A DNA stretch of 64,000 nucleotides from Bacteroidales bacterium. GTDB lineage: Bacteria; Bacteroidota; Bacteroidia; Bacteroidales; F082. The notes under the pieces are model-generated. The model saw only the letters and a list, made by a program, of their open reading frames with translations. It did no database searches and was not told the origin of the DNA. The stretch lies in NCBI GenBank assembly GCA_029983675.1, contig JASBYY010000003.1:1-64000 (forward strand). Reading direction: 5' to 3'. Shown piece after piece: positions 33,187 to 42,279 of this stretch (its first letter is position 1; the number at the start of each line of letters is the position of its first letter). The position numbers and the translations under genes are program-made.

Positions 33187-35865
33187 ATGAAGAAATCCAT
33201 CATATCCTCGCTATTGCTCATCGCCGCCATGGCTTTCTCCATCGGCTTGCAAGCCCAGAACACCGAATCATACGAATCGCTGATGCGCACCGGTGAAGCG
33301 AAGTATGCAGCCAAGGACTACATCAGTGCAAAGACCTATTTTGAGCTGGCCCTCAAACGGAAAGCCAACGACCCGTCTGCCAAACAGAAACTGTCGGAAA
33401 CGCTGAAGAAAATCCAAGAAGACGGTGCCCGTCAAGCGGTATTCTACTCCCACCTCGACAATGGCGACGCCTTGTTTGGTCAACAGAAATATGCCGAGGC
33501 CTTAGAAGAATACAACAAAGCGCTCGAAGTCTTCCCCGATGACAAGTACGTCACCGCACAAGCCGAGGCGGTAAGGACCATCTTAAAAGAGCGTCAGGAC
33601 AAACTTGACGCCTTCAATCTGGCCATGGAACAAGGGGAAAACCTGCTTGCAGGCGACAACTTCGATGCCGCCATCATGCAGTTTGAAAATGCCAGCAGCA
33701 TCTTCCCCGATGACAAAATGCCCAAAGAGAGATTGGCTGAAGCCAAAAAACAGAAAGGTATCTACAACGACAAAATGGCGCGTTTCAACAAACTCATCGA
33801 AGACGCCAACTTGCAAACCCGCCGCAAAAACTACGACGAAGCCATCGCCAAGCTCAACCAAGCCAAGGAAATCTTTCCCGACGACGACCAAATCAACACA
33901 TTGATGCAGTCCATCATGGCATCGAAAAGCCAAAACGAACAGTACAATGCCATCATCGTCGAAGCCGACAAACAATATGAAAACAAGTCTTACAAAGAAG
34001 CAAAATCCAGCTATCAAAATGCACTGAACGTAGTGCCCGACGATGCTTACGCCAAGGATATGATCCAACGCATCAATCAAGTGTTCGAAAGCCCGGAATA
34101 TCTGGCACAGGAAAACTACAACAAAGCGGTCGCTCGCGGTGTGGAGTTGGAGACACAAAGCCAATACGCCATGGCACTTGACGCTTTCAACGAAGCACTT
34201 GGCTTCAAGCCCGGTGACGAATTTGCCACGCAAAAGATCAATGCCATCAATGAGATACTGCGACTTCAGGCACAGCAAGCCGAAATGGATGCTCGTTTCA
34301 ACGAATTAATGGCCAATGGCGGGCAAGCGGAAAAGAACAAGGAGCTGCAGCAGGCACTCAACTTCTATGTTGACGCCGGCAATCTCAAGCCCGATAACGA
34401 AACGGTCAAAAACAAAATCAATGCTGTCAGGAGCCAGTTGCAAGCCTTAGCAGATGCTGAAAGCAGCTACAACGATGCCATTGCACAAGGCGATAAATTG
34501 TTTAACGGCAAGCAGTACGAACAAGCCATTACGGCCTACACCAATGCTTTGAGCATCAAGCCCGAAGAGAGCTACCCGCAGCAGCAAATCGAAGCTGCAC
34601 GCCAAGGCATGGCCGAAATCGCCGCATTGGCGGAACAACAAGCCAAGGACGACCGTTACAACGAAGCCATCACACATGGCGACAAGCTCTTCAACGGCAA
34701 GCAGTACGAACAAGCGATCACCGCCTACACCAACGCATTGGGCATCAAGCCCGAAGAGAGCTACCCGCAGCAGCAAATCGAAGCCGCACGCCAAGGCATG
34801 GCCGAAATTGCCGCACAGCAGGCTCTTGACGACCGTTACAACAACGCTGTTGCCGATGCCGACAACCTTTTTAACGGTCAGCAATATGAACAAGCCATAG
34901 ACGGTTACCGCAACGCCCTGACCATCAAGCCCAACGAAAGCTATCCACAGCAGCAAATCGCATTGGCAGAAAGCAAAATAAACGAGCTGGCACTTGAAGC
35001 CGAGAGACAGGCCCAGATACAATCGCTGCTTGTTGAAGCCGACGCCCTTTACAATGAATTGAACTACGAAGGAGCCAAGGTCAAGTATCAGGAAGTCCTT
35101 GCTTTGGACAGCAAAAACACCTCTGCCAACGAAAAGATAAAGGAGATCAATAGCTATTTCGCCCGTATCGCTACCGAGAATCAGCAGAAGTATGACGATG
35201 CCATTCATGCCGCCGACCAGTATTTCAATGCGCAGGACTATGGCAAGGCTATCTGGCAGTACCAAATGGCACTTTCCAGCAAACCCGGCGACCCCTACGC
35301 CTCAGAACGGATCGCAACGGCACAGCAGCTTGATAGCGAGCGCGTTGCCGCTTTACGAACCCAATACAATGCGTTGATTAAAGAAGGTGATGCACAGTTC
35401 AAGGCCAAAGCATTAGACAAAGCCGTAGAAAACTACACCAAGGCTGAAGAGTTGAATTTGGGCGAGACCTATCCCAGCGAAATGATTGCACGCATCGGTC
35501 GTATCATCGAAGAAAACAAGCTGTACGAGCTAAACAGCGAACCTTTCACATTGGTCGCTAACAACGCCCAACGCTACACTTTCAACCCGATTGACATCGC
35601 TTCGCGGCGCAGCAACTACGTTATCATAAAAATACGCAACCTAAGTCCCGGAAAGGACTTCCCGATGATTGTTTCCTTTGGTGGCGCAAGTGGCAAGAAC
35701 GGTGGTTTTGTTCTCCCCATTTCGTCCAGCGAATTGGAGAAAACTTATATTTTCCGCATCGGATCACAGTATAAATGGTTCAGCGAGGATAACACATGGA
35801 TCGAGTTCATTTCCGAAAAGGAAAATGTGGAAATCGGTCTTGTGCAAATATCACGCAGCAACTGA
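33187..35865 (+). CDS. large exported TPR/coiled-coil protein
   Basis: 892 residues with a signal peptide (MKKSIISSLLLIAAMAFSIG, cleavage near LQAQ). TPR-like helices rich in Ala, Gln and Lys run from residue 30 to about 780, and a short beta-rich C-terminal domain follows (ITSRRSNYVIIKIRNLSPG-like region). Three near-identical units starting at 34501, 34690 and 34870 (spacing 189 and 180 bp; core NGKQYEQAITAYTNAL) show recent internal duplication. It is probably periplasmic or outer-membrane associated. No partner can be named. Confidence 0.8.
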   Translation: MKKSIISSLLLIAAMAFSIGLQAQNTESYESLMRTGEAKYAAKDYISAKTYFELALKRKANDPSAKQKLSETLKKIQEDGARQAVFYSHLDNGDALFGQQKYAEALEEYNKALEVFPDDKYVTAQAEAVRTILKERQDKLDAFNLAMEQGENLLAGDNFDAAIMQFENASSIFPDDKMPKERLAEAKKQKGIYNDKMARFNKLIEDANLQTRRKNYDEAIAKLNQAKEIFPDDDQINTLMQSIMASKSQNEQYNAIIVEADKQYENKSYKEAKSSYQNALNVVPDDAYAKDMIQRINQVFESPEYLAQENYNKAVARGVELETQSQYAMALDAFNEALGFKPGDEFATQKINAINEILRLQAQQAEMDARFNELMANGGQAEKNKELQQALNFYVDAGNLKPDNETVKNKINAVRSQLQALADAESSYNDAIAQGDKLFNGKQYEQAITAYTNALSIKPEESYPQQQIEAARQGMAEIAALAEQQAKDDRYNEAITHGDKLFNGKQYEQAITAYTNALGIKPEESYPQQQIEAARQGMAEIAAQQALDDRYNNAVADADNLFNGQQYEQAIDGYRNALTIKPNESYPQQQIALAESKINELALEAERQAQIQSLLVEADALYNELNYEGAKVKYQEVLALDSKNTSANEKIKEINSYFARIATENQQKYDDAIHAADQYFNAQDYGKAIWQYQMALSSKPGDPYASERIATAQQLDSERVAALRTQYNALIKEGDAQFKAKALDKAVENYTKAEELNLGETYPSEMIARIGRIIEENKLYELNSEPFTLVANNAQRYTFNPIDIASRRSNYVIIKIRNLSPGKDFPMIVSFGGASGKNGGFVLPISSSELEKTYIFRIGSQYKWFSEDNTWIEFISEKENVEIGLVQISRSN

Positions 35866-35967
35866 TTTTTCAACGCTTTCGTGTTTCTTTACAAGTAACA
35901 CTTTTCATTCCATTACCCGTCCAAACCGATGTCTTTCATTTTTTTGGACAGGTATTTTCATTTTCTA

Positions 35968-36035
35968 AGAAGCTGTTTTGAATGGTTTCGTGTTGATAGG
36001 CGTAGCTGTGGCTGTAGGCATTCAAAACGGTTTCT
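35968..36035 (+). mobile_element. 68-bp MITE-like element, copy A
   Basis: Bounded by AGAAGCTGTTTTGAATG and its near-perfect complement CATTCAAAACGGTTTCT. The interior resembles the reverse complement of copy B (52471-52538), which has the same 68-bp length. It lies in the gap between the TPR gene and cyuA. Confidence 0.85.
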
Positions 36036-36074
36036 AACACTTTCCGAACATTCGCCAGATTGTACAGCTCACGA

Positions 36075-36107
36075 TTGCCGCTATCTCCTCAAAATTCATT
36101 ATTTTTG
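36075..36107 (+). promoter_or_regulatory. promoter of the cysteine desulfidase-family gene
   Basis: TTG (36075-36077), 22 bases, then TATTTTTG (36100-36107), 18 bases before the ATG. It starts 40 bp after the MITE copy, so the element does not interrupt it. Confidence 0.6.
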
Positions 36108-36124
36108 CCGCCAAATTCCGATAG

Positions 36125-37393
36125 ATGAAAAAAAGCGATACACTTTATGCTTCCTACCTTCAGATCTTGAAGGAAGAATTGGTGCCTGCCATGGGCTGTA
36201 CTGAACCTATCTGCCTTGCTTACGCTGCCGCCAAGGCCCGCGAAGTGTTGGGCAACATGCCGAAGAGGATTGAAATTGAAGCCAGCGGCAACATCATCAA
36301 AAACGTGAAAAGCGTTGTCGTCCCCAACACCGACGGACTAAAAGGACTGAAAGCCTCGGTAGCTTCCGGCATCGTGGCTGGCAATTCCCAAAAGGTGCTG
36401 GAAGTCATCGCCCAAGTGACACCTGAGCAAAAGCAACAAATCGCCGATTTCCTGAAAATCGTTCCCATCACCATCATACCATTGGATTGCATCGCCCAGC
36501 TTGACATCACCGTCAAGTTGTATGACGACAATCATTCGTCGGCTGTCAGAATCGCCGGTCACCACACTAACATCGTTGCCATTGAAAAAGACGGCAAGAC
36601 GATGTTTGAAGGCTGTTGTTCCGACACGAATGCCAATATGACGGACAGGAAGTGCCTCAAAATGGACAAGATTTATGACTTCGCCGACACTGCCGATATA
36701 GACGACCTGAAATCCATTCTCGAAAAGCAAATCACCTGTAACAAGGCCATTGCCATGGAAGGATTAAAAAACAATTGGGGAGCCAATGTGGGCAGCACCT
36801 TGCTTCATTTCGGGACAGATGTGCACCAAAAGGCCAAAGCATGGGCCGCGGCAGGAAGCGACGCCCGCATGAGCGGTTGCGAGATGCCCGTCATCATCAA
36901 CTCGGGCAGCGGCAACCAAGGCATGACCGTTTGTCTGCCTGTACTTGCCTACGCGGAAGAATTTGGAATCTCGGAAGAACGCATGTTTCGTGCTGTGGCA
37001 CTCTCCAATTTAGTTGCCATCCACCAAAAAACAGGTATCGGACGACTGTCAGCCTATTGCGGTGCGGTCAGTGCCGGTTGTGCCGCCGGCTGTGGCATTG
37101 CCTACCTGATGGGCGAATCCCTCGATGTAATCGGCCACACCCTCGAAAATGCCTTGGGCATGGCGGCCGGTATTGTTTGCGACGGTGCCAAACCATCATG
37201 CGCCGGCAAGATTGCTTTAGCCGTTGAAGCCAGCATCCTTGGCTACGAGATGAGCAAACACGGCAACTGCTTAGTGGGTGGCGACGGCATCATCGGAAAC
37301 ACCGTGGAGCAAACCATAGACCACATCGGTCGTGTGGGGCGCAACGGCATGAAAGAAACCGACACGGAAATCCTGAAAATCATGACGGAATAA
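36125..37393 (+). CDS. cyuA: L-cysteine desulfidase / UPF0597 (CyuA, YhaM) family protein
   Basis: A 422-residue cytosolic protein. The family N-terminus VPAMGCTEPICLAYAAAKA holds the first conserved Cys. Further cysteines lie in a C-terminal cluster (CGAVSAGCAAGCG, then CDGAKPSCAGK), consistent with the oxygen-sensitive iron-sulfur cluster of this group. Related to L-serine dehydratase alpha subunits, these enzymes release sulfide, pyruvate and ammonia from cysteine. Nothing nearby supports a specific substrate. The gene has its own promoter. Confidence 0.82.
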   Translation: MKKSDTLYASYLQILKEELVPAMGCTEPICLAYAAAKAREVLGNMPKRIEIEASGNIIKNVKSVVVPNTDGLKGLKASVASGIVAGNSQKVLEVIAQVTPEQKQQIADFLKIVPITIIPLDCIAQLDITVKLYDDNHSSAVRIAGHHTNIVAIEKDGKTMFEGCCSDTNANMTDRKCLKMDKIYDFADTADIDDLKSILEKQITCNKAIAMEGLKNNWGANVGSTLLHFGTDVHQKAKAWAAAGSDARMSGCEMPVIINSGSGNQGMTVCLPVLAYAEEFGISEERMFRAVALSNLVAIHQKTGIGRLSAYCGAVSAGCAAGCGIAYLMGESLDVIGHTLENALGMAAGIVCDGAKPSCAGKIALAVEASILGYEMSKHGNCLVGGDGIIGNTVEQTIDHIGRVGRNGMKETDTEILKIMTE

Positions 37394-37419
37394 CCGAACA
37401 TCTCTCCCCATATCAGAGA

Positions 37420-39435
37420 TTAGCTCAGTTTACTTTCCTTTTCTTGAAGGGCGACCATGAGGTCGCGATAATGTGCTGCGTTCAGAAAATCCAATTCCTT
37501 AACGGCTTTCTCCATATTTTTCTTGGCTTCGGCAATCGCTTTCTGAATCTCCCCTTTCGAACGATAGGTATGCTGCGCCTCTGCCGCCACAAAATCGCCG
37601 CCGTTTCCTTGCTGATAGGCATTGTCATCGGTCTTGCCTTTCAGGGTGGCCAACGAATTGTCAATGGCTTTGATGATGGTCTTGGGCACTATGCCATGCG
37701 CTTCATTGTAGGCCACTTGTTTTGAGCGGCGACGGTTGGTTTCGTCTATGGTTTTACACATGGAATCTGTAATGGTGTCGGCATACATGATGACCTTGCT
37801 TTCGGCATTACGCGCCGCACGTCCGGCGGTCTGGGTCAATGAACGCTCCGAGCGCAAAAAACCTTCCTTATCGGCATCGAGGATGGCCACCAAACTCACT
37901 TCGGGCAAGTCGAGGCCTTCACGCAATAAGTTGACACCGACCAACACGTCAAAATCGCCCATGCGAAGCCCTTGCAGAATCTCTACCCGCTCCATGGTAT
38001 CGACATCGGAATGGATGTATCGCGACTTGATTTTCAAATTGTTGAGATAGGTATTCAACTCTTCCGCCATACGCTTGGTCAATGTGGTGACGAGTACGCG
38101 CTGCTTCTTTTCCATCACTTGGTGGATTTCATTGATAAGGTCATCCACCTGATTGAGACTCGGACGCACCTCGATGACGGGGTCAAGCAAGCCGGTCGGA
38201 CGAATCAGTTGCTCCACGTACACCCCTTCGCTTTGCTGCAACTCATAGTCGGCAGGTGTTGCGCTGACATAGATTGTCTGTCCCGTAAGCGCCTCGAACT
38301 CATCAAATTGTAAAGGTCTATTGTCCAATGCCGATGGCAAACGGAAACCATACTCCACCAGCGTTTGTTTGCGCGAACGGTCCCCGCCATGCATACCGCG
38401 AATCTGCGGCACGGTGACATGGCTCTCATCGATGATGGTGATGAAATCGTCGGGGAAATAATCCAACAGACAAAAAGGACGCGTGCCGGGCTGTCGTCCG
38501 TCGAAATACCGCGAATAGTTTTCGATACCCGAACAATAACCCAATTCTCGCATCATCTCCAAATCATAATTGACACGATCCTCCAGACGTTTGGCTTCCA
38601 ATGCTTTTCCAATCTCCCTGAAATAATCTGCCTGTTTGAACATATCGTCCTGTATCTCGCGCATCGCAGCCTGCATCTTGCTTTGCGAAGTGATAAAGAT
38701 ATTGGCAGGGAAGATGGTCAGTTCGGCCAAATCCTCAATACGATGCCCCGAAACCGGTTCGAAACGTTCCATGCTCTCGATTTCATCGTCCCAAAAAACG
38801 ATACGATAGGCAAAATCCGCTTCGGCGGGAAAAACATCAAGTGTGTCGCCTTTGACACGGAATTTGCCTTGCACAAACTCGACTTCAGAGCGACTGTAGA
38901 GCGCATTCACCAACGCTTTGGCCACTTCATCGCGGTTGGTCTTGCTGCCACGTGACAGGCAAATCACATTGTTACTGAAATCATCGGGATTACCGATACC
39001 ATAAAGGCAGGATACCGATGAAACCACAATCACATCGCGCCGCCCCGACAACAACGATGAGGTCGCGCTCAAACGCAGCCTGTCAATTTCGGAATTGATG
39101 GACAGGTCTTTTTCAATATAGGTGTTGGTAGCCGGAATGAAAGCCTCCGGCTGATAATAGTCATAATACGACACAAAATACTCGACCGCATTCTTTGGGA
39201 AAAACTGCTTGAACTCGCCATAAAGCTGTGCTGCAAGGGTTTTATTATGGCTCAGCACCAATGCAGGACGTTTCAGTTGTTCCAACACATTGGCCACCGT
39301 AAAAGTCTTTCCCGACCCCGTCACTCCCAGCAAAGTCTGCGCACGGTCGCCACGCCGAAGACCTTCCACCAACTCCTTGATGGCTTCGGGCTGGTCGCCG
39401 GTAGGCTGAAAATCCGATACGAGCTTAAAATCCAT
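37420..39435 (-). CDS. uvrB: excinuclease ABC subunit B
   Basis: The damage-verifying helicase of nucleotide-excision repair, 671 residues and complete. It has the N-terminal FQPTGDQPEAI, Walker A LLGVTGSGKTFT, the beta-hairpin region SYYDYYQPEAFIPATNTYIE, the DEAD-like DESHV box, motif V/VI (VGVNLLREGLDLPEVSLV; QTAGRAARN) and the C-terminal UVR domain (AVKELDFLNAAHYRDLM) that contacts UvrC. It lies 49 bp downstream of the EEP gene on the same strand and may be read from that operon. Confidence 0.98.
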   Translation of the reverse strand: MDFKLVSDFQPTGDQPEAIKELVEGLRRGDRAQTLLGVTGSGKTFTVANVLEQLKRPALVLSHNKTLAAQLYGEFKQFFPKNAVEYFVSYYDYYQPEAFIPATNTYIEKDLSINSEIDRLRLSATSSLLSGRRDVIVVSSVSCLYGIGNPDDFSNNVICLSRGSKTNRDEVAKALVNALYSRSEVEFVQGKFRVKGDTLDVFPAEADFAYRIVFWDDEIESMERFEPVSGHRIEDLAELTIFPANIFITSQSKMQAAMREIQDDMFKQADYFREIGKALEAKRLEDRVNYDLEMMRELGYCSGIENYSRYFDGRQPGTRPFCLLDYFPDDFITIIDESHVTVPQIRGMHGGDRSRKQTLVEYGFRLPSALDNRPLQFDEFEALTGQTIYVSATPADYELQQSEGVYVEQLIRPTGLLDPVIEVRPSLNQVDDLINEIHQVMEKKQRVLVTTLTKRMAEELNTYLNNLKIKSRYIHSDVDTMERVEILQGLRMGDFDVLVGVNLLREGLDLPEVSLVAILDADKEGFLRSERSLTQTAGRAARNAESKVIMYADTITDSMCKTIDETNRRRSKQVAYNEAHGIVPKTIIKAIDNSLATLKGKTDDNAYQQGNGGDFVAAEAQHTYRSKGEIQKAIAEAKKNMEKAVKELDFLNAAHYRDLMVALQEKESKLS

Positions 39436-39484
39436 GACAATCTGTTGCTTGGTTTACTTGCTTATTATAAATGCCCCGCATTGC

Positions 39485-40594
39485 TTACCTTTTCACATCA
39501 AAGTCCAAAATCACCGGAAAATGGTCGGAACCTTTGCTTCGGACACGTTTGAACATCGCCGGCCGTATTTGGCTGTTGCTCCAAATATAATCGATTCGAA
39601 GCAATGGCAGCTTACCCGCATACGTCGTTCCTATACCTTTGCCGGCTGCGAGAAACGTATCCGTAAATCCCGACTTTTTCATTTGCCGACAAATATAGGA
39701 CAATGGCGTATCGTTGAAGTCGCCGCAAACAATAACGGGCTTGTCCACCTGCGACAGGTCTTTCAAGATGGTCTGCATCTGTCCGCTGCGTTTGGTAAAG
39801 GCGTGTTTCAGTTTCACGATGATGGACTTCCCGAAACTGACAACGGTATCCGTTTGATTTTTAGAAGATTCGGTCAGAAAATCAATTTCATCATCCGTAA
39901 TCTGATTTGAAACGAGATGTACCCCCGCCACATAAAAACGTCCTTTCTCGGCGGCATCCACCTCCGCCACCACGCCATATATGGCCTCATCGCCGAGGGA
40001 ATGCTCCTCTGGAATGGTATGGATGGGATATTTTGAGAACAACACATTTCCGCCATAGTTTTTCTTCCTATGATAATAATAATGCGGCATTTCCGCCATT
40101 TCCGCAAACTTCGAGATGCACTCACTGCGTGTCAGTTCACTTGTAAATGAAGCAAATTCCTGACAACACAACACATCAGGGTCTTGCGCTTTTACCACTT
40201 CCGCCACCCTGCTGGCAAAGGCATCGGCCTTCAAATCTTTTTCAAACGGATTGAAATTGCGCACGTTATAGCTCATCAGTCGCAATGTGCCTTGCGAGCG
40301 CGTCTTGCCTATCGCATACGACTTGCCAAGTCCAGGAATGGCGACAAGCAAGGCCAGCACCGTGATCCAGATTTTATTGGACCAAAAAATCAAAAACAAA
40401 ACAAACAACAGCAGGTTGAAAAAGAAAATGCCCCAAAATGCAAGTCCGAAAAACGGCACCCACACAAAGCGAACGGGGTCAAGGTAGCTGCTCATCACGC
40501 TCAAAGCCATGGCTGCAAGTGCTACTACCGCCAGAATAGACAAGACAAAAACCATCATCTTGCTTAATAAACCGCGTTGCCTTTTCTTATCCAT
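39485..40594 (-). CDS. membrane-anchored endonuclease/exonuclease/phosphatase family protein
   Basis: 369 residues. Three N-terminal transmembrane helices (about residues 10-105) anchor a C-terminal EEP domain, probably periplasmic. Its catalytic signature is complete: LMSYNVRNFNP, the metal Glu in VLCCQEFAS, VCGDFNDTP, and the terminal SDHFPVIL. The substrate may be a nucleic acid, phospholipid or inositol phosphate. It overlaps the rhomboid stop by eight bases and ends the mutL-rhomboid-rhomboid-EEP operon, an arrangement typical of Bacteroidota. Confidence 0.85.
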   Translation of the reverse strand: MDKKRQRGLLSKMMVFVLSILAVVALAAMALSVMSSYLDPVRFVWVPFFGLAFWGIFFFNLLLFVLFLIFWSNKIWITVLALLVAIPGLGKSYAIGKTRSQGTLRLMSYNVRNFNPFEKDLKADAFASRVAEVVKAQDPDVLCCQEFASFTSELTRSECISKFAEMAEMPHYYYHRKKNYGGNVLFSKYPIHTIPEEHSLGDEAIYGVVAEVDAAEKGRFYVAGVHLVSNQITDDEIDFLTESSKNQTDTVVSFGKSIIVKLKHAFTKRSGQMQTILKDLSQVDKPVIVCGDFNDTPLSYICRQMKKSGFTDTFLAAGKGIGTTYAGKLPLLRIDYIWSNSQIRPAMFKRVRSKGSDHFPVILDFDVKR

Positions 40595-41537
40595 TAGTGT
40601 GTCCCTTTCCGCTATTTGAAAACAGGAAGTCTTTCTCTTCTTTTGTCAATGCCGAATAGCCATTTTTGGCAATCTTATCGAGAATGGCATCCATATCACG
40701 TTCCGTTTCCGCCTTTCTCCTGTTGTATTCCTCATCGGATACCGGCCGTTGTGTCCGGGCTTGTTTCTCTTTACGCTTTTTCTTCTCTTTCACCACTTTG
40801 AAACGTGTCGGGCGCGGCTTGCCTTGCCGTTTGAAAACAAACAACATATCGAATCCGCGTCGCAGCAGCATTCCATAGATGAAACCCCAGAATGCGCCAC
40901 CTATATGTGCAATATGCCCGCCAACGTTACCATTCTGCAATGTCAACAAATCGATGGCAACCATGATAATGGCAATCCACATAAAGCGCATTCTCCCTAA
41001 AATCAGCAGATTTACTTCATAATCAGGGCGATATGCAGCAGCAGCCACCAAAATGGAAATCACCGATGCCGATGCCCCCAATGCAAGTCCAATGGTTTTC
41101 GTTTCTTCAAAAACAGGAAAAATGTTGTAAGCCCCGACAAAGAACAATGCTCCGAACAAACCTCCCAAAAGATAGGTCCAAACCAGTTTGGCATCTGACA
41201 AGAACTGCTTGAAAACCATACCTCCGAAATAGAGCATCCACATATTGAAAAACAAATGCCAGAATCGCTCGTGCAGAAACATGTAGCTCAGCACCGTCCA
41301 TGGTCTGTGCGACAGACTTGACAAGGCAGAAGGCACCGCAAGGTAGCGCACCAATACGTTTCCGCTTTCCGATTTGGCAAGCCATGCCGCCAAACCCACA
41401 AGCATTACAAGCACCCATACGCCCACATTGATGAGCAGGAGTATATTCAATGCCGTTTTTTGAGCGAGAAAAGCCTTCAAGGCTTCACCGACACTCATGC
41501 CTCCCCGGTTCCCCCTCTGATGAAACATCGGATTCAT
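40587..41537 (-). CDS. rhomboid family intramembrane serine protease (long form)
   Basis: A 316-residue polytopic inner-membrane protein. The catalytic Ser is in ALGASASVISIL (GxSx) and the partner His in GGHIAHIGGAFWGF. The L1-type HLFFNMWMLYFGG motif is present. The C-terminal ~70 residues are a cytosolic Lys/Arg-rich tail (RFKVVKEKKKRKEKQARTQR). Its start overlaps the stop of the upstream rhomboid by one base. Both active-site residues are intact, so proteolysis is expected; substrates are unknown. Confidence 0.92.
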   Translation of the reverse strand: MNPMFHQRGNRGGMSVGEALKAFLAQKTALNILLLINVGVWVLVMLVGLAAWLAKSESGNVLVRYLAVPSALSSLSHRPWTVLSYMFLHERFWHLFFNMWMLYFGGMVFKQFLSDAKLVWTYLLGGLFGALFFVGAYNIFPVFEETKTIGLALGASASVISILVAAAAYRPDYEVNLLILGRMRFMWIAIIMVAIDLLTLQNGNVGGHIAHIGGAFWGFIYGMLLRRGFDMLFVFKRQGKPRPTRFKVVKEKKKRKEKQARTQRPVSDEEYNRRKAETERDMDAILDKIAKNGYSALTKEEKDFLFSNSGKGHTNG

Positions 41538-42226
41538 TAGTAAAACCTTCCTTTCTTTTTCCAGATCAGAATAAGCAGTAAGCCGAACAACATGCCGCCG
41601 AGATGTGCAAAATGCGCCACATGATCGCCCGGCATGGCCAAACCGGAAAACAATTCAATGACCGCATAACCCGCCACAAACCACTTGGCTTTGATGGGAA
41701 TAGCAAAATACAAATAAATCAGCGAATTGGGAAACATCATCCCAAAGGCAAGCAGGATACCGTAAACCGCACCCGAAGCTCCCACCGTGGTCATCATGTT
41801 GAGATAATCCGACATGGGAACAATAGTATTGCCCAAATTGACACGGTCATATTGCGACAAAGACACCGAGTACTGAATGTATTGCACCAGTTCCTGCGTC
41901 AATCCGGCTCCAACGCCGCAAATAAGATAAAACAGCAGGAAACGCTTTGCGCCCCAAGCGTTTTCCAAGACATTGCCAAACATCCACAAAGCAAACATAT
42001 TGAAGAAAAGATGGCTGAAACCGCCATGCATAAACATGTAAGTGATGATTTGAAAGGGCCTGAAATCACTCGCCATGAAAAAATGCAGTCCGAGGATGTC
42101 GTTCAAGTCGATATTGAAGCGGCTGGCCGCCAACGTGCCGAGATACAACAGCGCATTGATAATCAGCAGGTTCTTGACGACAGGTGGCAGTATGGAAAAT
42201 CCGTTTGGACTAAATTGTTGACTCAT
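41537..42226 (-). CDS. rhomboid family intramembrane serine protease (short form)
   Basis: 229 residues, six helices. The active-site Ser lies in GASGAVYGILLAFG and the His in HVAHFAHLGGMLFG. The HLFFNMFALWMFG motif is typical. It is 53 bp downstream of mutL and overlaps the second rhomboid by one base. The two proteins share the core but differ in tails, suggesting an old duplication with divided roles. Confidence 0.93.
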   Translation of the reverse strand: MSQQFSPNGFSILPPVVKNLLIINALLYLGTLAASRFNIDLNDILGLHFFMASDFRPFQIITYMFMHGGFSHLFFNMFALWMFGNVLENAWGAKRFLLFYLICGVGAGLTQELVQYIQYSVSLSQYDRVNLGNTIVPMSDYLNMMTTVGASGAVYGILLAFGMMFPNSLIYLYFAIPIKAKWFVAGYAVIELFSGLAMPGDHVAHFAHLGGMLFGLLLILIWKKKGRFY

Positions 42227-42279
42227 AAAAAGTTAGGTTTAACATTAATTCTAAATCTCGTATATCTCCTTGATTATCT

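Noticed and set aside
33583..35265. Long open frames antisense to the large TPR gene.
   Set aside because: They mirror the codon bias of the sense TPR repeats, are low-complexity and Val/Leu-rich, and have no start signals; shadows of the real gene.
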